Notes: generated by a model not told the origin, from the sequence alone. Shown: positions 1 to 6,151, counted from the stretch's first letter. The stretch: 10,246 bases of DNA from Spirochaetaceae bacterium (GCA_031272345.1 JAISTZ010000068.1:1-10246); one strand, 5' to 3'. A program made the numbers and translations.

Positions 1-604
1 GGATGAACAGGGGGTTGGTGACACACAGGTACTGGCCCGATCTCCTGAAGGGCACCCCCAGGTCCCGGCAGAGCTCGTCGAACATGGGGTTCCCCAGGGC
101 GTTGTATTTGTGTTTGAGGGTACCGGGCCTGAGGTCCAGGCCGGGGTGAACCATGCCGGCGTTCCGGCTCGAGGCCTGCATTCCCACGTCGTGTTCCTTG
201 TCTACCAGGAGGACCTTGAGCTTGCGCCTGGTGAGCTCCCTGGCAGTGGCGGCCCCCACGACCCCCGCTCCGATGACGAGCACGTCGGGCTCTTCCCCTT
301 CCAGGGACATATCCTCCAGGGGCGGCCGCCGTGGGGGGGGGATCGGTCCCCCGGTATATTCAATCATATTGACAAGGCCGCAATACCGGCCCCTGAAGCC
401 CCTGGTTTTTACACACAGGGTTCCGGCTTCCAGGATCTCCTGCCAGTCCCCCCGTTTGCCCTCAAGGACGAGGCATCCGTCCCTTTCGTGGGCCGACACG
501 CTCCCTCCGAATCTTTGGTCCAATCGTTTGCTGAGTTTTGTTAGGTACGACACATGTTCATTATAACACAATCGTCTTCCCAAAGAAAGCGCCGGGTTTT
601 TCAT
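1..604 (-). CDS. FAD-dependent oxidoreductase, GlpA/LhgO-like (partial, C-terminus beyond left edge)
   Basis: The first 201 codons of a flavoprotein run off the left edge. Residues 107-135 form a Rossmann FAD-binding strand-turn-helix: PDVLVIGAGVVGAA contains GxGxxG, and the second strand ends VLLVDKE with the acidic residue that usually contacts the FAD ribose. The stretch QASSRNAGMVHPGLD (143-157) is typical of DAO-superfamily enzymes such as anaerobic glycerol-3-phosphate dehydrogenase and L-2-hydroxyglutarate oxidase; the substrate cannot be chosen. Residues 1-84 form a separate small module (GGSVSAHERDGCLVLEGK then VNMIEYTG) that I recall ahead of the FAD domain in some homologues of anaerobes. 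A Pro-rich linker joins the two. The ATG at 604 lies 7 nt after the upstream stop, with AGGGA overlapping that stop, so it probably ends the lipoprotein operon. A second in-frame ATG at 310 directly precedes the FAD domain. The linker carries a nine-C run. Family is confident, substrate unknown. Confidence 0.85.
   Translation of the reverse strand, partial: MKNPALSLGRRLCYNEHVSYLTKLSKRLDQRFGGSVSAHERDGCLVLEGKRGDWQEILEAGTLCVKTRGFRGRYCGLVNMIEYTGGPIPPPRRPPLEDMSLEGEEPDVLVIGAGVVGAATARELTRRKLKVLLVDKEHDVGMQASSRNAGMVHPGLDLRPGTLKHKYNALGNPMFDELCRDLGVPFRRSGQYLCVTNPLFI
333..341. repeat. Nine-base G/C homopolymer inside the oxidoreductase gene
   Basis: Nine consecutive G on the plus strand (nine C in the coding strand) encode part of the Pro-rich linker (residues 87-91, IPPP) between the N-terminal module and the FAD domain. 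Runs of this length are slippage-prone, and poly-G tracts of eight or more are known phase-variation sites in Treponema pallidum. The tract is seen directly; any switching role is inference. Confidence 0.8.
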
Positions 605-611
605 CGTGTCC

Positions 612-1424
612 CTAGGTTGACGGACCGCTGAAAATGCCGCCGTAGAGGTTCTCGTAGAGGAACCGCCGGTCCTCGGCCTGGAGGGCCCTGAGGGCGCAGA
701 TACAGGCGCAGTTACCCCCGGAAATGACTTCCCCGGCGGTAAGGGCCGCGTCGATGATGCGGCGGGCCCCGGGGAGGGCGCAGGACAGCCGTATCCCGTA
801 GTCCCGGCCGCCCTTGAGGGGGAAGCTCCCGGCGCCGCCCCCCAGGACGATTCTCCGGTCGCTGAGGAAGAGGAGCAAGAGCGGGAGGACTCTGCCCTGG
901 ATGGGCTCCAGGGACGTTTCCTCGGAGTCAACGTAGGCGGAGGCGGCCCTTTCCGCAAGGCGCAGGTCCAGGCCGTCTCCGTCCTCCCGGTCCCAGGGAA
1001 TTTCGGCGGTGAAGAGGGGGAACGCCGGGGAGGACTCGCAGGGGATGCTCACCTCAGAGCCGGAGAGGGAATAGTACACAACCCCCTCCACATCATTTTC
1101 CGGGATCACCCGTTCCTGGAGCCGGGAAATTTCCTGGGGGATTTTTATGACCGCCCCCTCCCCCGCTCTTTCCACGGACGAGGTGAAGGTGAGCCCCAGC
1201 TTCCTGAAATAAAACACCGCCCCCAGGGGCTTCCCTATCCACCCCAGGAGGGACTCCGGGGGCTCCCGTATGGTGATGACCCCGCTCCGGGAGACCTCCG
1301 CGCCTCCCCTCCCCGTCTCCAGGCGCTCCTGTTGTTCCGGCTCATCCAGGGGCGACAGGAAGAGAACCACCGGTTCATCGGCCAGGTAAGCGCCGATGAG
1401 TTCCCGCTCAAGGCCGCTGAGCAT
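612..1424 (-). CDS. Hypothetical protein, faint resemblance to YcgR/PilZ-associated proteins
   Basis: A 270-residue protein with no signal peptide or clear membrane segment, so probably cytoplasmic. I do not recognise it with confidence. Residues 60-105 (LGAVFYFRKLGLTF, then AVIKIPQEISRLQER) recall the N-terminal split-barrel of YcgR-type flagellar brakes, which runs into an RxxxR motif; R101 and R105 fit that spacing. No clear D/NxSxxG motif follows, so c-di-GMP binding is not supported. A Gly-rich strand (RIVLGGGAG, 191-199) and the tail LQAEDRRFLYENLYG (248-262) are distinctive; the tail recalls treponemal PilZ proteins. The frame stays open to an ATG at 1511, but the extra 29 residues lie in the upstream lipoprotein gene and are Ser/Thr/Pro-rich shadow sequence. 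ATG 1424, giving a 17-nt overlap, is the better start. Its ribosome site is weak, suggesting translational coupling. It lies between the lipoprotein and the oxidoreductase gene in one apparent operon. Confidence 0.7.
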   Translation of the reverse strand: MLSGLERELIGAYLADEPVVLFLSPLDEPEQQERLETGRGGAEVSRSGVITIREPPESLLGWIGKPLGAVFYFRKLGLTFTSSVERAGEGAVIKIPQEISRLQERVIPENDVEGVVYYSLSGSEVSIPCESSPAFPLFTAEIPWDREDGDGLDLRLAERAASAYVDSEETSLEPIQGRVLPLLLLFLSDRRIVLGGGAGSFPLKGGRDYGIRLSCALPGARRIIDAALTAGEVISGGNCACICALRALQAEDRRFLYENLYGGIFSGPST

Positions 1425-2004
1425 AGACCGGATCGCCGTAGGCAAACTGCTCAACCCGGACGGGTTCGTTCTGGTTGAGGTAGAGGAGCACGTCCAGGGT
1501 TCCCCCTTCAAGGAAAAAGCGGACGGGAATCTGCCAGATATTGCCCAGGATTTCCGGCCTGCCGATCACGTAGTTCTCCGTAAGGGCCGCGCCCTCCGTG
1601 TCGAAGAAGAACACGTCCAGGAGGAAGGTGTTCCGGCTGTTCATCCCCTCCGCGGCGGCCTCCCTGTCCTTTTGTATGAGGGAACGGCAAAAGTCCCGCG
1701 CCAGCTCCAGGGCCGCACCCCCCAGGAGGGACGTGTCCAGGGAGCCGAACCCCTCGATGACCGGGTAGATGACGCTCCCGTCCCCCCGGAAGGCAAAGGC
1801 GTTCTCCGGGGTCATAAGAATCCCCCGCCGGGCCTCCGCCGTGCTTTTTGGGGACACGTCCTGGGTCCAGGCGACGGCCCTGTTCTTCTGCTCGATCACC
1901 GCCCGCAGGGTGACTTCGGTCTCCTCCGGCAGGGCCGGCGCGGTGTTCTGGGAACAGGAGGCCAGGGAAATAAGCGCAAAAACAGCAAACCATCGGTACC
2001 GCAT
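1408..2004 (-). CDS. Small putative lipoprotein of unknown function
   Basis: This 198-residue protein opens with a compact lipoprotein signal: basic MRYR, a hydrophobic stretch, and the lipobox LASC with the lipidated Cys at 17, followed by SQN. The mature part has no domain I recognise. It is rich in alternating hydrophobic strands (TFLLDVFFFDTEGAALTENYVIG, shown here only as residues about 126-148; then WQIPVRFFL and LDVLLYLNQNEPVRVEQF), which suggests a small periplasm-facing beta or alpha/beta domain. The start is fixed: an in-frame TAA lies 9 nt upstream, and no other start would give the signal peptide. It is the first gene after a strong promoter, and its 3' end overlaps the next gene by 17 nt. 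The promoter's -10 box ends only 8 nt before the ATG and there is no Shine-Dalgarno sequence, so the message may be leaderless. Confidence 0.8.
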   Translation of the reverse strand: MRYRWFAVFALISLASCSQNTAPALPEETEVTLRAVIEQKNRAVAWTQDVSPKSTAEARRGILMTPENAFAFRGDGSVIYPVIEGFGSLDTSLLGGAALELARDFCRSLIQKDREAAAEGMNSRNTFLLDVFFFDTEGAALTENYVIGRPEILGNIWQIPVRFFLEGGTLDVLLYLNQNEPVRVEQFAYGDPVYAQRP

Positions 2005-2012
2005 GTTCCGAC

Positions 2013-2040
2013 ATTATATGTCAAAAATCAAATTATTCAA
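2013..2040 (-). promoter_or_regulatory. Strong sigma-70-type promoter for the lipoprotein operon
   Basis: Read on the minus strand, TTGAAT (2040-2035) and a perfect TATAAT (2018-2013) are separated by 16 nt. The region is AT-rich within a GC-rich background and overlaps the stop codon of the upstream peptidase gene (2033-2035). The -10 box ends 8 nt before the ATG at 2004, so initiation would fall at or within a few bases of the start codon. The boxes are seen directly; activity is inferred. Confidence 0.7.
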
Positions 2041-2917
2041 TATGTGATTTTGCATCCCCGATCGCATCCAGGAGGCCCCCCATGAGGGCGAAAGTTTTTG
2101 GGGTGAGGGCGGAATCGTTATCCAGACCCGTGTGGAGGAGCCGCCAGGTTTCCGGGAGTTTTTCTTTGACCCCGGGGTTGGCCGCCCCCTGGTTGTTCAT
2201 AACCAGGGCTGCCAGGGCCTTGTCCTGCCGGAGGGCCCGGGCGTACAGGGCGGCCTCGTTCTCCGGCAGGGTGGTGACGAGCACCGCCGGGATGCCCTGG
2301 GCGATGAATCCCGCATTATCGCTATAGGGCGCAGGCAGGGAGAGCCATGCGCCGGGGGCGGTCTTTTTGAGCAAGTCCCCGGTTCGGACGACGAGGTCGT
2401 TGTACCGCTTCCTGAAGGCCGCCGGGAGCCCCCTTTCGCCGGGCTTGAGGGGCCTTGAAATGACGAAGACCTCCCCCCTGCCGCAGCAGTCGAACACGTA
2501 GACGTCGTCCCTGGTGATGCCCAGGGCCTTGAGCCGCTCGGCTATGCCGAAGGCCCCTATCTCCTTGACCCCGTTATCGGAGCCCAATTCCTCCCCGTCC
2601 GTGAAGATGATCCGCACGTTGTGCATACCGGGATAGGTCTTGAGCCGCACCGCCCAGTCCATGAGCTGCCACACGGCGGCGCTGTTGTCGTTGGCCCCCG
2701 GGCTTCCGGGGAACCGGTCGTAGTGGGCGATGGCAGTCTTGACTTTGAAGGAGGGGTTATACGCGGACGGGGCGAAGTGGGCGTAGATGTGCCTGGAATC
2801 CCCCAGGGTAATCGTGGAGGTGCGGATTCCCCGCCCCTCAAGGTAATCGATGATGAATTGCTCACGGTTACACCCCAGGGACGTAAAAACACCGAAAGAT
2901 TCAGGCAACGAGTACAT
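2033..2917 (-). CDS. M28-family zinc metallopeptidase (aminopeptidase-like)
   Basis: A 294-residue M28 hydrolase expected to bind two zinc ions and cleave peptide N-termini or related amides. The complete ligand set can be placed. AHYDRFPGSPGANDNSA gives H65 and the bridging D77. TDGEELG gives the catalytic E109 and ligand E110. VFDCCGRG gives D143, and LLHTGLDND gives H262. YSDNAGFIAQGIPAV (198-212) is the usual conserved segment before the last ligand. It lacks a signal peptide, so it is probably cytoplasmic, unlike many secreted M28 enzymes. The length fits a catalytic domain alone. ATG 2917 is the first start in the frame; the ribosome site is poor (GGGTG about 13 nt upstream). The RNA-binding protein gene ends 36 nt upstream with no clear terminator between, so the two may be co-transcribed. 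Family assignment is firm; the substrate is not known. Confidence 0.9.
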   Translation of the reverse strand: MYSLPESFGVFTSLGCNREQFIIDYLEGRGIRTSTITLGDSRHIYAHFAPSAYNPSFKVKTAIAHYDRFPGSPGANDNSAAVWQLMDWAVRLKTYPGMHNVRIIFTDGEELGSDNGVKEIGAFGIAERLKALGITRDDVYVFDCCGRGEVFVISRPLKPGERGLPAAFRKRYNDLVVRTGDLLKKTAPGAWLSLPAPYSDNAGFIAQGIPAVLVTTLPENEAALYARALRQDKALAALVMNNQGAANPGVKEKLPETWRLLHTGLDNDSALTPKTFALMGGLLDAIGDAKSHIE

Positions 2918-2953
2918 GAATGAATGACGACACCCGGTAAGCCAGAACCGCCC

Positions 2954-3274
2954 CTAGCGGTAACTGTACCTGCCTCCGTCGCGGCCCTGACCGCCGAAAT
3001 TATCCCTTGGGGGGCGCGAATTCCGGGGCCTGTCCTCGGCGATATTCACCCGGACCCGCCTGCCGTCGAGATCCTTGCCGTTCAGGGCCTCGATGGCCGC
3101 GTTTGCCGCGTCGGCTTCGACCATTTCCACAAAGCCGAAACCCTTCGATTGGTCCGTAAATCTGTCCTTTATGATGACAGAGGAAAGGACTTCCCCGTAC
3201 TGCGAAAAAATACTGGTTAATTTTTCTTCCGTAGTGCCGTAGCTGAGATTGCCGACGTAAATCTTTTGAGCCAT
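2954..3274 (-). CDS. RRM-type RNA-binding protein
   Basis: A 106-residue single-RRM protein. RNP2 is IYVGNL (5-10) and RNP1 is KGFGFVEM (44-51), with the aromatic residues that stack on RNA bases at Y6, F46 and F48. The fold runs to about residue 80 (GRRVRVNIAEDR). A short Arg/Gly-rich tail (PRNSRPPRDNFGGQGRDGG) follows, which generally adds non-specific RNA affinity. Such small RRM proteins occur in spirochaetes, cyanobacteria and other bacteria, often as abundant or cold-responsive RNA chaperone-like proteins; its targets here are unknown. The ATG at 3274 has a good ribosome site, AGGAAG, with 6 nt between AGGA and the ATG. A GC-rich hairpin lies just upstream of that site, in an unusually long non-coding leader region. 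The peptidase gene follows 36 nt after its stop. Confidence 0.93.
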   Translation of the reverse strand: MAQKIYVGNLSYGTTEEKLTSIFSQYGEVLSSVIIKDRFTDQSKGFGFVEMVEADAANAAIEALNGKDLDGRRVRVNIAEDRPRNSRPPRDNFGGQGRDGGRYSYR

Positions 3275-3278
3275 GAAA

Positions 3279-3302
3279 CTTCCTATTGCCGGTTATTCCG
3301 GC
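3279..3302 (-). promoter_or_regulatory. Ribosome site with adjacent 5' hairpin of the RRM gene
   Basis: On the minus strand a perfect inverted repeat GCCGG-AATAA-CCGGC (3302-3288) stands 3 nt upstream of the Shine-Dalgarno AGGAAG (3284-3279). It has no T-run and so is not a terminator. Its position could let it influence ribosome access or mRNA stability; that role is inferred. Confidence 0.5.
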
Positions 3303-3327
3303 GAAAGAACGAACCCCGTGGGAAAGA

Positions 3328-3336
3328 TGTATAACA
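3328..3336 (-). promoter_or_regulatory. Possible extended -10 promoter for the RRM gene
   Basis: The minus strand reads TG-T-TATACA, resembling an extended -10 (TGnTATAAT). I see no good -35 hexamer at 17 nt. It would give a leader of roughly 45-48 nt that includes the hairpin. Weak evidence, based on the motif alone. Confidence 0.35.
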
Positions 3337-3485
3337 TACCCCTATCACCCCATCGCGGTAGGTCCTTTGGGTCTTCTTTATACTGGGGCTGAAGGGCACA
3401 ATCCGAAGAGACACGCACACCGCGGAACGAAGGAACGCTTTCATTCAGGAACCGTCATAAAGAGAACGCACCTGCTATCATACCG

Positions 3486-3561
3486 AAAAAAAAAAAAGAG
3501 TCAAGGGGTGGAACAAAAAAAACAGAAATTTTGCATTAAAATACGCCTGTACCTTCCCTTG
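3486..3561 (-). terminator. Possible terminator after the beta-helix lipoprotein gene
   Basis: On the minus strand CAAGGG (3561-3556) can pair with CCCTTG (3507-3502), extending with mismatches to about ten positions. ACTC and then twelve T (3497-3486) follow. The loop is long (about 45 nt) and itself contains a T8 run, so the structure is not classical. The T12 run 3' of a stop codon, with no gene until 3274, is the main support. Confidence 0.35.
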
Positions 3562-3601
3562 CAAAGCCCCTAACCCGTAATGACCCCGTTGTCCAATTCC
3601 C

Positions 3602-5083
3602 TCACTGCGGCTGGCCGGGACTGCCCACATTGACCGCCGGCGTCTCCCCCCACTTGGCCCAGAACTCTCTGATTCCCGTGGTGTCCGCGGGCAGCTCCGT
3701 TACCGGGGCTCCCGTGAGCCCCCCGTTCCCGTACCAGCCGAGGAAGGGCCGGTTGTCTTCAAAAACGGGCGTGGGCAGGGTGTAGGGCTGGGCGGTCTGG
3801 GTCCATTCCCTGATACTGTCACCGCCGATCCCGTGCAGGGCGCCCCCGTTCAGGTGGTAGCAGATTTCCAGGGGAGAAGTAATGATTCCGGCGACATTCC
3901 CGATGATCCTGCCGTTGTTGGCGACGGTCCCGTTATTGGTCAGAAGGCCGCCCGTGTTCAGGGTCCAGCCCCCGGGCACCCGTAACGTGACGCCCCCGGG
4001 GATGGTGAGGGGCGCGTTCAGGGTGATCGTGGCGTCGCCGATGGACGCCTCAGCGCCGCAGACAACCAGGTCGGCGTGGTTCTCCTGGCTGAAACCGGCG
4101 GGAACGCTGCTTACGAACACCACCGCATTGCCGGAAAAATCACCCTGGAGGCCGGAGCTGCCTATATCCTCCGCGATGACCGTGCCGCCTTTGATCTTGA
4201 TGCTCTCCGTGCCGCCTACAGGCATGGCTGAGCGGATGCCCCCCAGGGCAATCACCTCTCCCCCGCTGAGGGTGATGGTCCCGCCATTGCCGCCCCAGCC
4301 GCCGCCGATTGCAGCGGCTTTAACGGACGCGGGTTCGTCGCTGGGGTTGGTTCCTCCCTGGGCAGATACTGTGCCCCCGGAGACGGCGATGATTCCGCCG
4401 TTGCCCTTCCAGCCGCCGCCGATACCCGCCGCCCGCTGACCGCCCTGGGCGGTGACCGTGCCTCCGGAGACGGTGATGGTTCCGCCGCTCTCGCCGCTGC
4501 CGCCGCCGATACCCGCCGCGTACTGACCGCCCTGGGCGGTGAGGGTTCCGCTTGAGCCGGTCCCGGCGCTGCCGATCCACAGGGTTCTTCCGGAGGGGAC
4601 ATGCAGCCCCGCTGTCCCGTTGCTCCTCAGGGTGTTTGTCCCGGAAAGGAGCAGGGTTACCGCGGCGCCGTTCCCCAGGTCAAAGGCGCAGACATCGGGT
4701 GTTCCGCTCATGTCGATTGACGCGCCCGCCAGAGTCACCTTGACACCCGCGCCGGGGGCCACCGCAACGCGGTTCTCCTCCGTAGCGCCCATGAAGATCA
4801 CGTTGGCGCCGTTTTTTATGGTAATTATCTTTGTGCCGCTGTCGTAGGACCATCCCCTGCCTGAAACGCCGGCGCTGTCAATGCCGCCGGGGGCCAGGTC
4901 GATGACTTCCGCCGGAGGTTCCGGAGGGGTCGCAGCTTTCTTCTTTTTTTTACTCCGCGCTTCAAGGTATTCCCGTAGGGTATGGGGACCGTCGCACCCC
5001 GGAATAAGGACCGACGCAAGAAGAAAAACTCCAAGGGCAAGGACAATAATGCTGTAATATCTTTTCCTGCCTATACATCTCAC
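3602..5083 (-). CDS. Surface lipoprotein with Gly-rich beta-helix repeats and a C-terminal InlB-type repeat
   Basis: A 493-residue exported protein. The signal ends in the lipobox IPGC (Cys30), preceded by a hydrophobic helix (11-27). Next come a charged, Lys-rich and Pro-rich tether (DGPHTLREYLEARSKKKKK, then PPEPP, 31-58) and a repeated beta-strand region. Residues 73-175 (GWSYDSGTKIITI, VTLAGASIDM, VTLLLSGTNTL) and the repeats at 179-282 (GTVTAQGG...AAGIGGG...GGTITVSG) look like turns of a parallel beta-helix. More strands follow to about 400. Residues 406-480 (ICYHLNGGALHG, LGWYGNGGLTG, FWAKWGE) match an InlB B-repeat/Listeria-Bacteroides repeat. This is typical of adhesin-like cell-surface proteins; the ligand is unknown. 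The start is GTG 5083, overlapping the upstream TGA as GTGA, so translation is probably coupled to the barrel-TPR gene. Codons 45-49 contain an A8 run that could slip. Confidence 0.82.
   Translation of the reverse strand: MRCIGRKRYYSIIVLALGVFLLASVLIPGCDGPHTLREYLEARSKKKKKAATPPEPPAEVIDLAPGGIDSAGVSGRGWSYDSGTKIITIKNGANVIFMGATEENRVAVAPGAGVKVTLAGASIDMSGTPDVCAFDLGNGAAVTLLLSGTNTLRSNGTAGLHVPSGRTLWIGSAGTGSSGTLTAQGGQYAAGIGGGSGESGGTITVSGGTVTAQGGQRAAGIGGGWKGNGGIIAVSGGTVSAQGGTNPSDEPASVKAAAIGGGWGGNGGTITLSGGEVIALGGIRSAMPVGGTESIKIKGGTVIAEDIGSSGLQGDFSGNAVVFVSSVPAGFSQENHADLVVCGAEASIGDATITLNAPLTIPGGVTLRVPGGWTLNTGGLLTNNGTVANNGRIIGNVAGIITSPLEICYHLNGGALHGIGGDSIREWTQTAQPYTLPTPVFEDNRPFLGWYGNGGLTGAPVTELPADTTGIREFWAKWGETPAVNVGSPGQPQ
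4238..4549 (-). repeat. Tandem Gly-rich repeats within the lipoprotein gene (29-residue period)
   Basis: Residues 179-207 and 208-236 are two 29-residue copies of GTxTAQGGQxAAGIGGG...GGxIxVSG. A third copy (237-274) is enlarged to 38 residues by an insertion of nine (around NPSDEPASV), and a degenerate fourth turn follows. The DNA copies starting at 4412 and 4499 are nearly identical over their first half and 87 bp apart, so recent duplication or recombination within the gene is likely. Confidence 0.75.
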
Positions 5084-6144
5084 GGCGCCATTTGACCCCC
5101 TGCGGATTCCCCGGCCCTGGCCGCCTGGATACGGGCGGCTTCCAGGTTCTTCTTCTTTGCCTCACTCTCCGGGTCAAGGCGCACCGCTTCGGTGAAGTCA
5201 GCTACCGCGGCTCCCCATTTCTTGGCGTTGAAGGCCGCGGCCCCCCGGGAATTATAGGTGTTGGCAAGGATTTTCTTCCTGGCTTCGTTCTCCGGGTCAA
5301 GGCGCATCGCCTCGGTATAATCAGACACGGCGGTGTCCCAGTTCTTTGCGGCTGCGGCAGCGGCCCCGCGGGCGGCGGCTTCGGCAACAGCCCCGCGGGC
5401 GTTGAGGGCATTGGCAAGGTTCTTTTTTACCGCCCCGCTGTCCGGGCTAAGGCGCAGGGCCTCGGTAAACGCGGCGACTGCGCTGTCCCAGTCCTTGGCG
5501 TTGAAGGCCTCCACCCCCTGCTTGTTGTATTCCGCCGCCGAAAGGGCCGGCGCCGAACGCCGGAACATGGCTTTCCCCTCCAATACCGCCCCCCACCAGG
5601 GGCCGTCGATGTTGAACCCTACCCCCAGGGAGGGCGTAACGGTGAGATTCCCGGATTGCCCGTCAAAACTGTAGGAACCCAGCATCCGCCCGTAGATGTA
5701 GAGGGGGATGTCGACGAGGCTGTCGAGGTGGAATTCGATTGTCCCGCTTACCCCCAGGCCGACCTCAGATACGAATTGTTCGCTGTTTAACTGGAAGAAA
5801 CCGTAGATCCCCGGAGTGGCGGACAGGGCAAGGCTCCCCGACCGGTAGAAAAAAGTGGGCCCCGACAGGACCTGGATGGAAGAGGAGAACCCGTAGTCGG
5901 GCTCGATGGGGAAGGTGGTCAGGAGAAAAAGACCGGCCCCGAGGAAGGGCTTAAAGAAGATCGACCCGCCCAGTTCGACGCCCGGGCCGGGGGCTATATT
6001 GTCCGTGTCGTACAAATCGACAAGGCGGATAAAGCTTGCCGCAAGCCCCCCCTCGACACGAAAGGTCTGGGCAAAAACGCTGGTTCCGGCGAATAAAAGA
6101 AAAAGCACAACAATGATTTTAGGGCGGAAATTCCTGGTACCCAT
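5080..6144 (-). CDS. Exported beta-barrel-like protein with C-terminal TPR domain
   Basis: A 354-residue protein in two parts. A classical signal peptide (basic MGTRNFRPK, hydrophobic core, SVFA|Q, cleavage after residue 25) precedes about 165 residues of amphipathic, aromatic- and Gly-rich strands (FRVEGGLAASF, GVELGGSIFF, GLGVSGTIEFHL, YIYGRMLGSY, TPSLGVGFNID) typical of small outer-membrane barrels. From 203 to about 338 come three TPR-like units: YNKQGVEAFNAKDWDSAVAAF, an Ala-rich middle copy, and a third (ALRLSPDSG / AMRLDPENE / AVRLDPESE mark the second helices). TPRs bind proteins, here presumably in the periplasm. GTG 6147 is also in frame, but AAAGGAG stands 7 nt before ATG 6144, which is preferred. 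The stop overlaps the start of the next lipoprotein gene (GTGA). The pair probably acts in the envelope; exact function unknown. Confidence 0.82.
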   Translation of the reverse strand: MGTRNFRPKIIVVLFLLFAGTSVFAQTFRVEGGLAASFIRLVDLYDTDNIAPGPGVELGGSIFFKPFLGAGLFLLTTFPIEPDYGFSSSIQVLSGPTFFYRSGSLALSATPGIYGFFQLNSEQFVSEVGLGVSGTIEFHLDSLVDIPLYIYGRMLGSYSFDGQSGNLTVTPSLGVGFNIDGPWWGAVLEGKAMFRRSAPALSAAEYNKQGVEAFNAKDWDSAVAAFTEALRLSPDSGAVKKNLANALNARGAVAEAAARGAAAAAAKNWDTAVSDYTEAMRLDPENEARKKILANTYNSRGAAAFNAKKWGAAVADFTEAVRLDPESEAKKKNLEAARIQAARAGESAGGQMAP

Positions 6145-6151
6145 CACAAAA

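Larger units (their letters stand above)
3275..3601. other. 327-bp non-coding spacer
   Basis: This spacer between the beta-helix lipoprotein gene and the RRM gene is the longest gene-free stretch here and is less GC-rich than its flanks. Read on the minus strand it holds a possible terminator with a T12 run, then about 120 bp with no recognisable element beyond short GTTCC repeats (about 3422-3452), then a possible extended -10 promoter and the hairpin/ribosome site of the RRM gene. I see no tRNA or known small RNA. The open frame on the plus strand here is low-complexity (KKKK and similar) and unconvincing. Confidence 0.6.

Noticed and set aside
110..566. Two overlapping plus-strand frames opposite the left-edge gene.
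   Set aside because: The minus strand encodes an unmistakable FAD-binding fold through this stretch; the plus-strand frames have no recognisable features.
1425..1511. N-terminal extension of the 612-1424 gene to ATG 1511.
   Set aside because: The added residues are a shadow of the lipoprotein coding sequence (Ser/Thr-rich, no structure), and the gene begins sensibly at ATG 1424.
2918..2953. Short GC-rich inverted sequence between the RRM and peptidase genes as a terminator.
   Set aside because: Only a 4-bp CGGT/ACCG pairing and no T-run; not enough to call.
3286..3573. Plus-strand open frame of 95 codons in the largest spacer.
   Set aside because: Low-complexity Lys/Arg-rich translation, no ribosome site that I can see, and it crosses the likely promoter and terminator elements of the minus-strand genes.
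4238..4549. Regular repeats resembling a CRISPR-like or minisatellite array.
   Set aside because: The repeats are in frame, of unequal length and encode Gly-rich beta-helix turns; there are no unique spacers.
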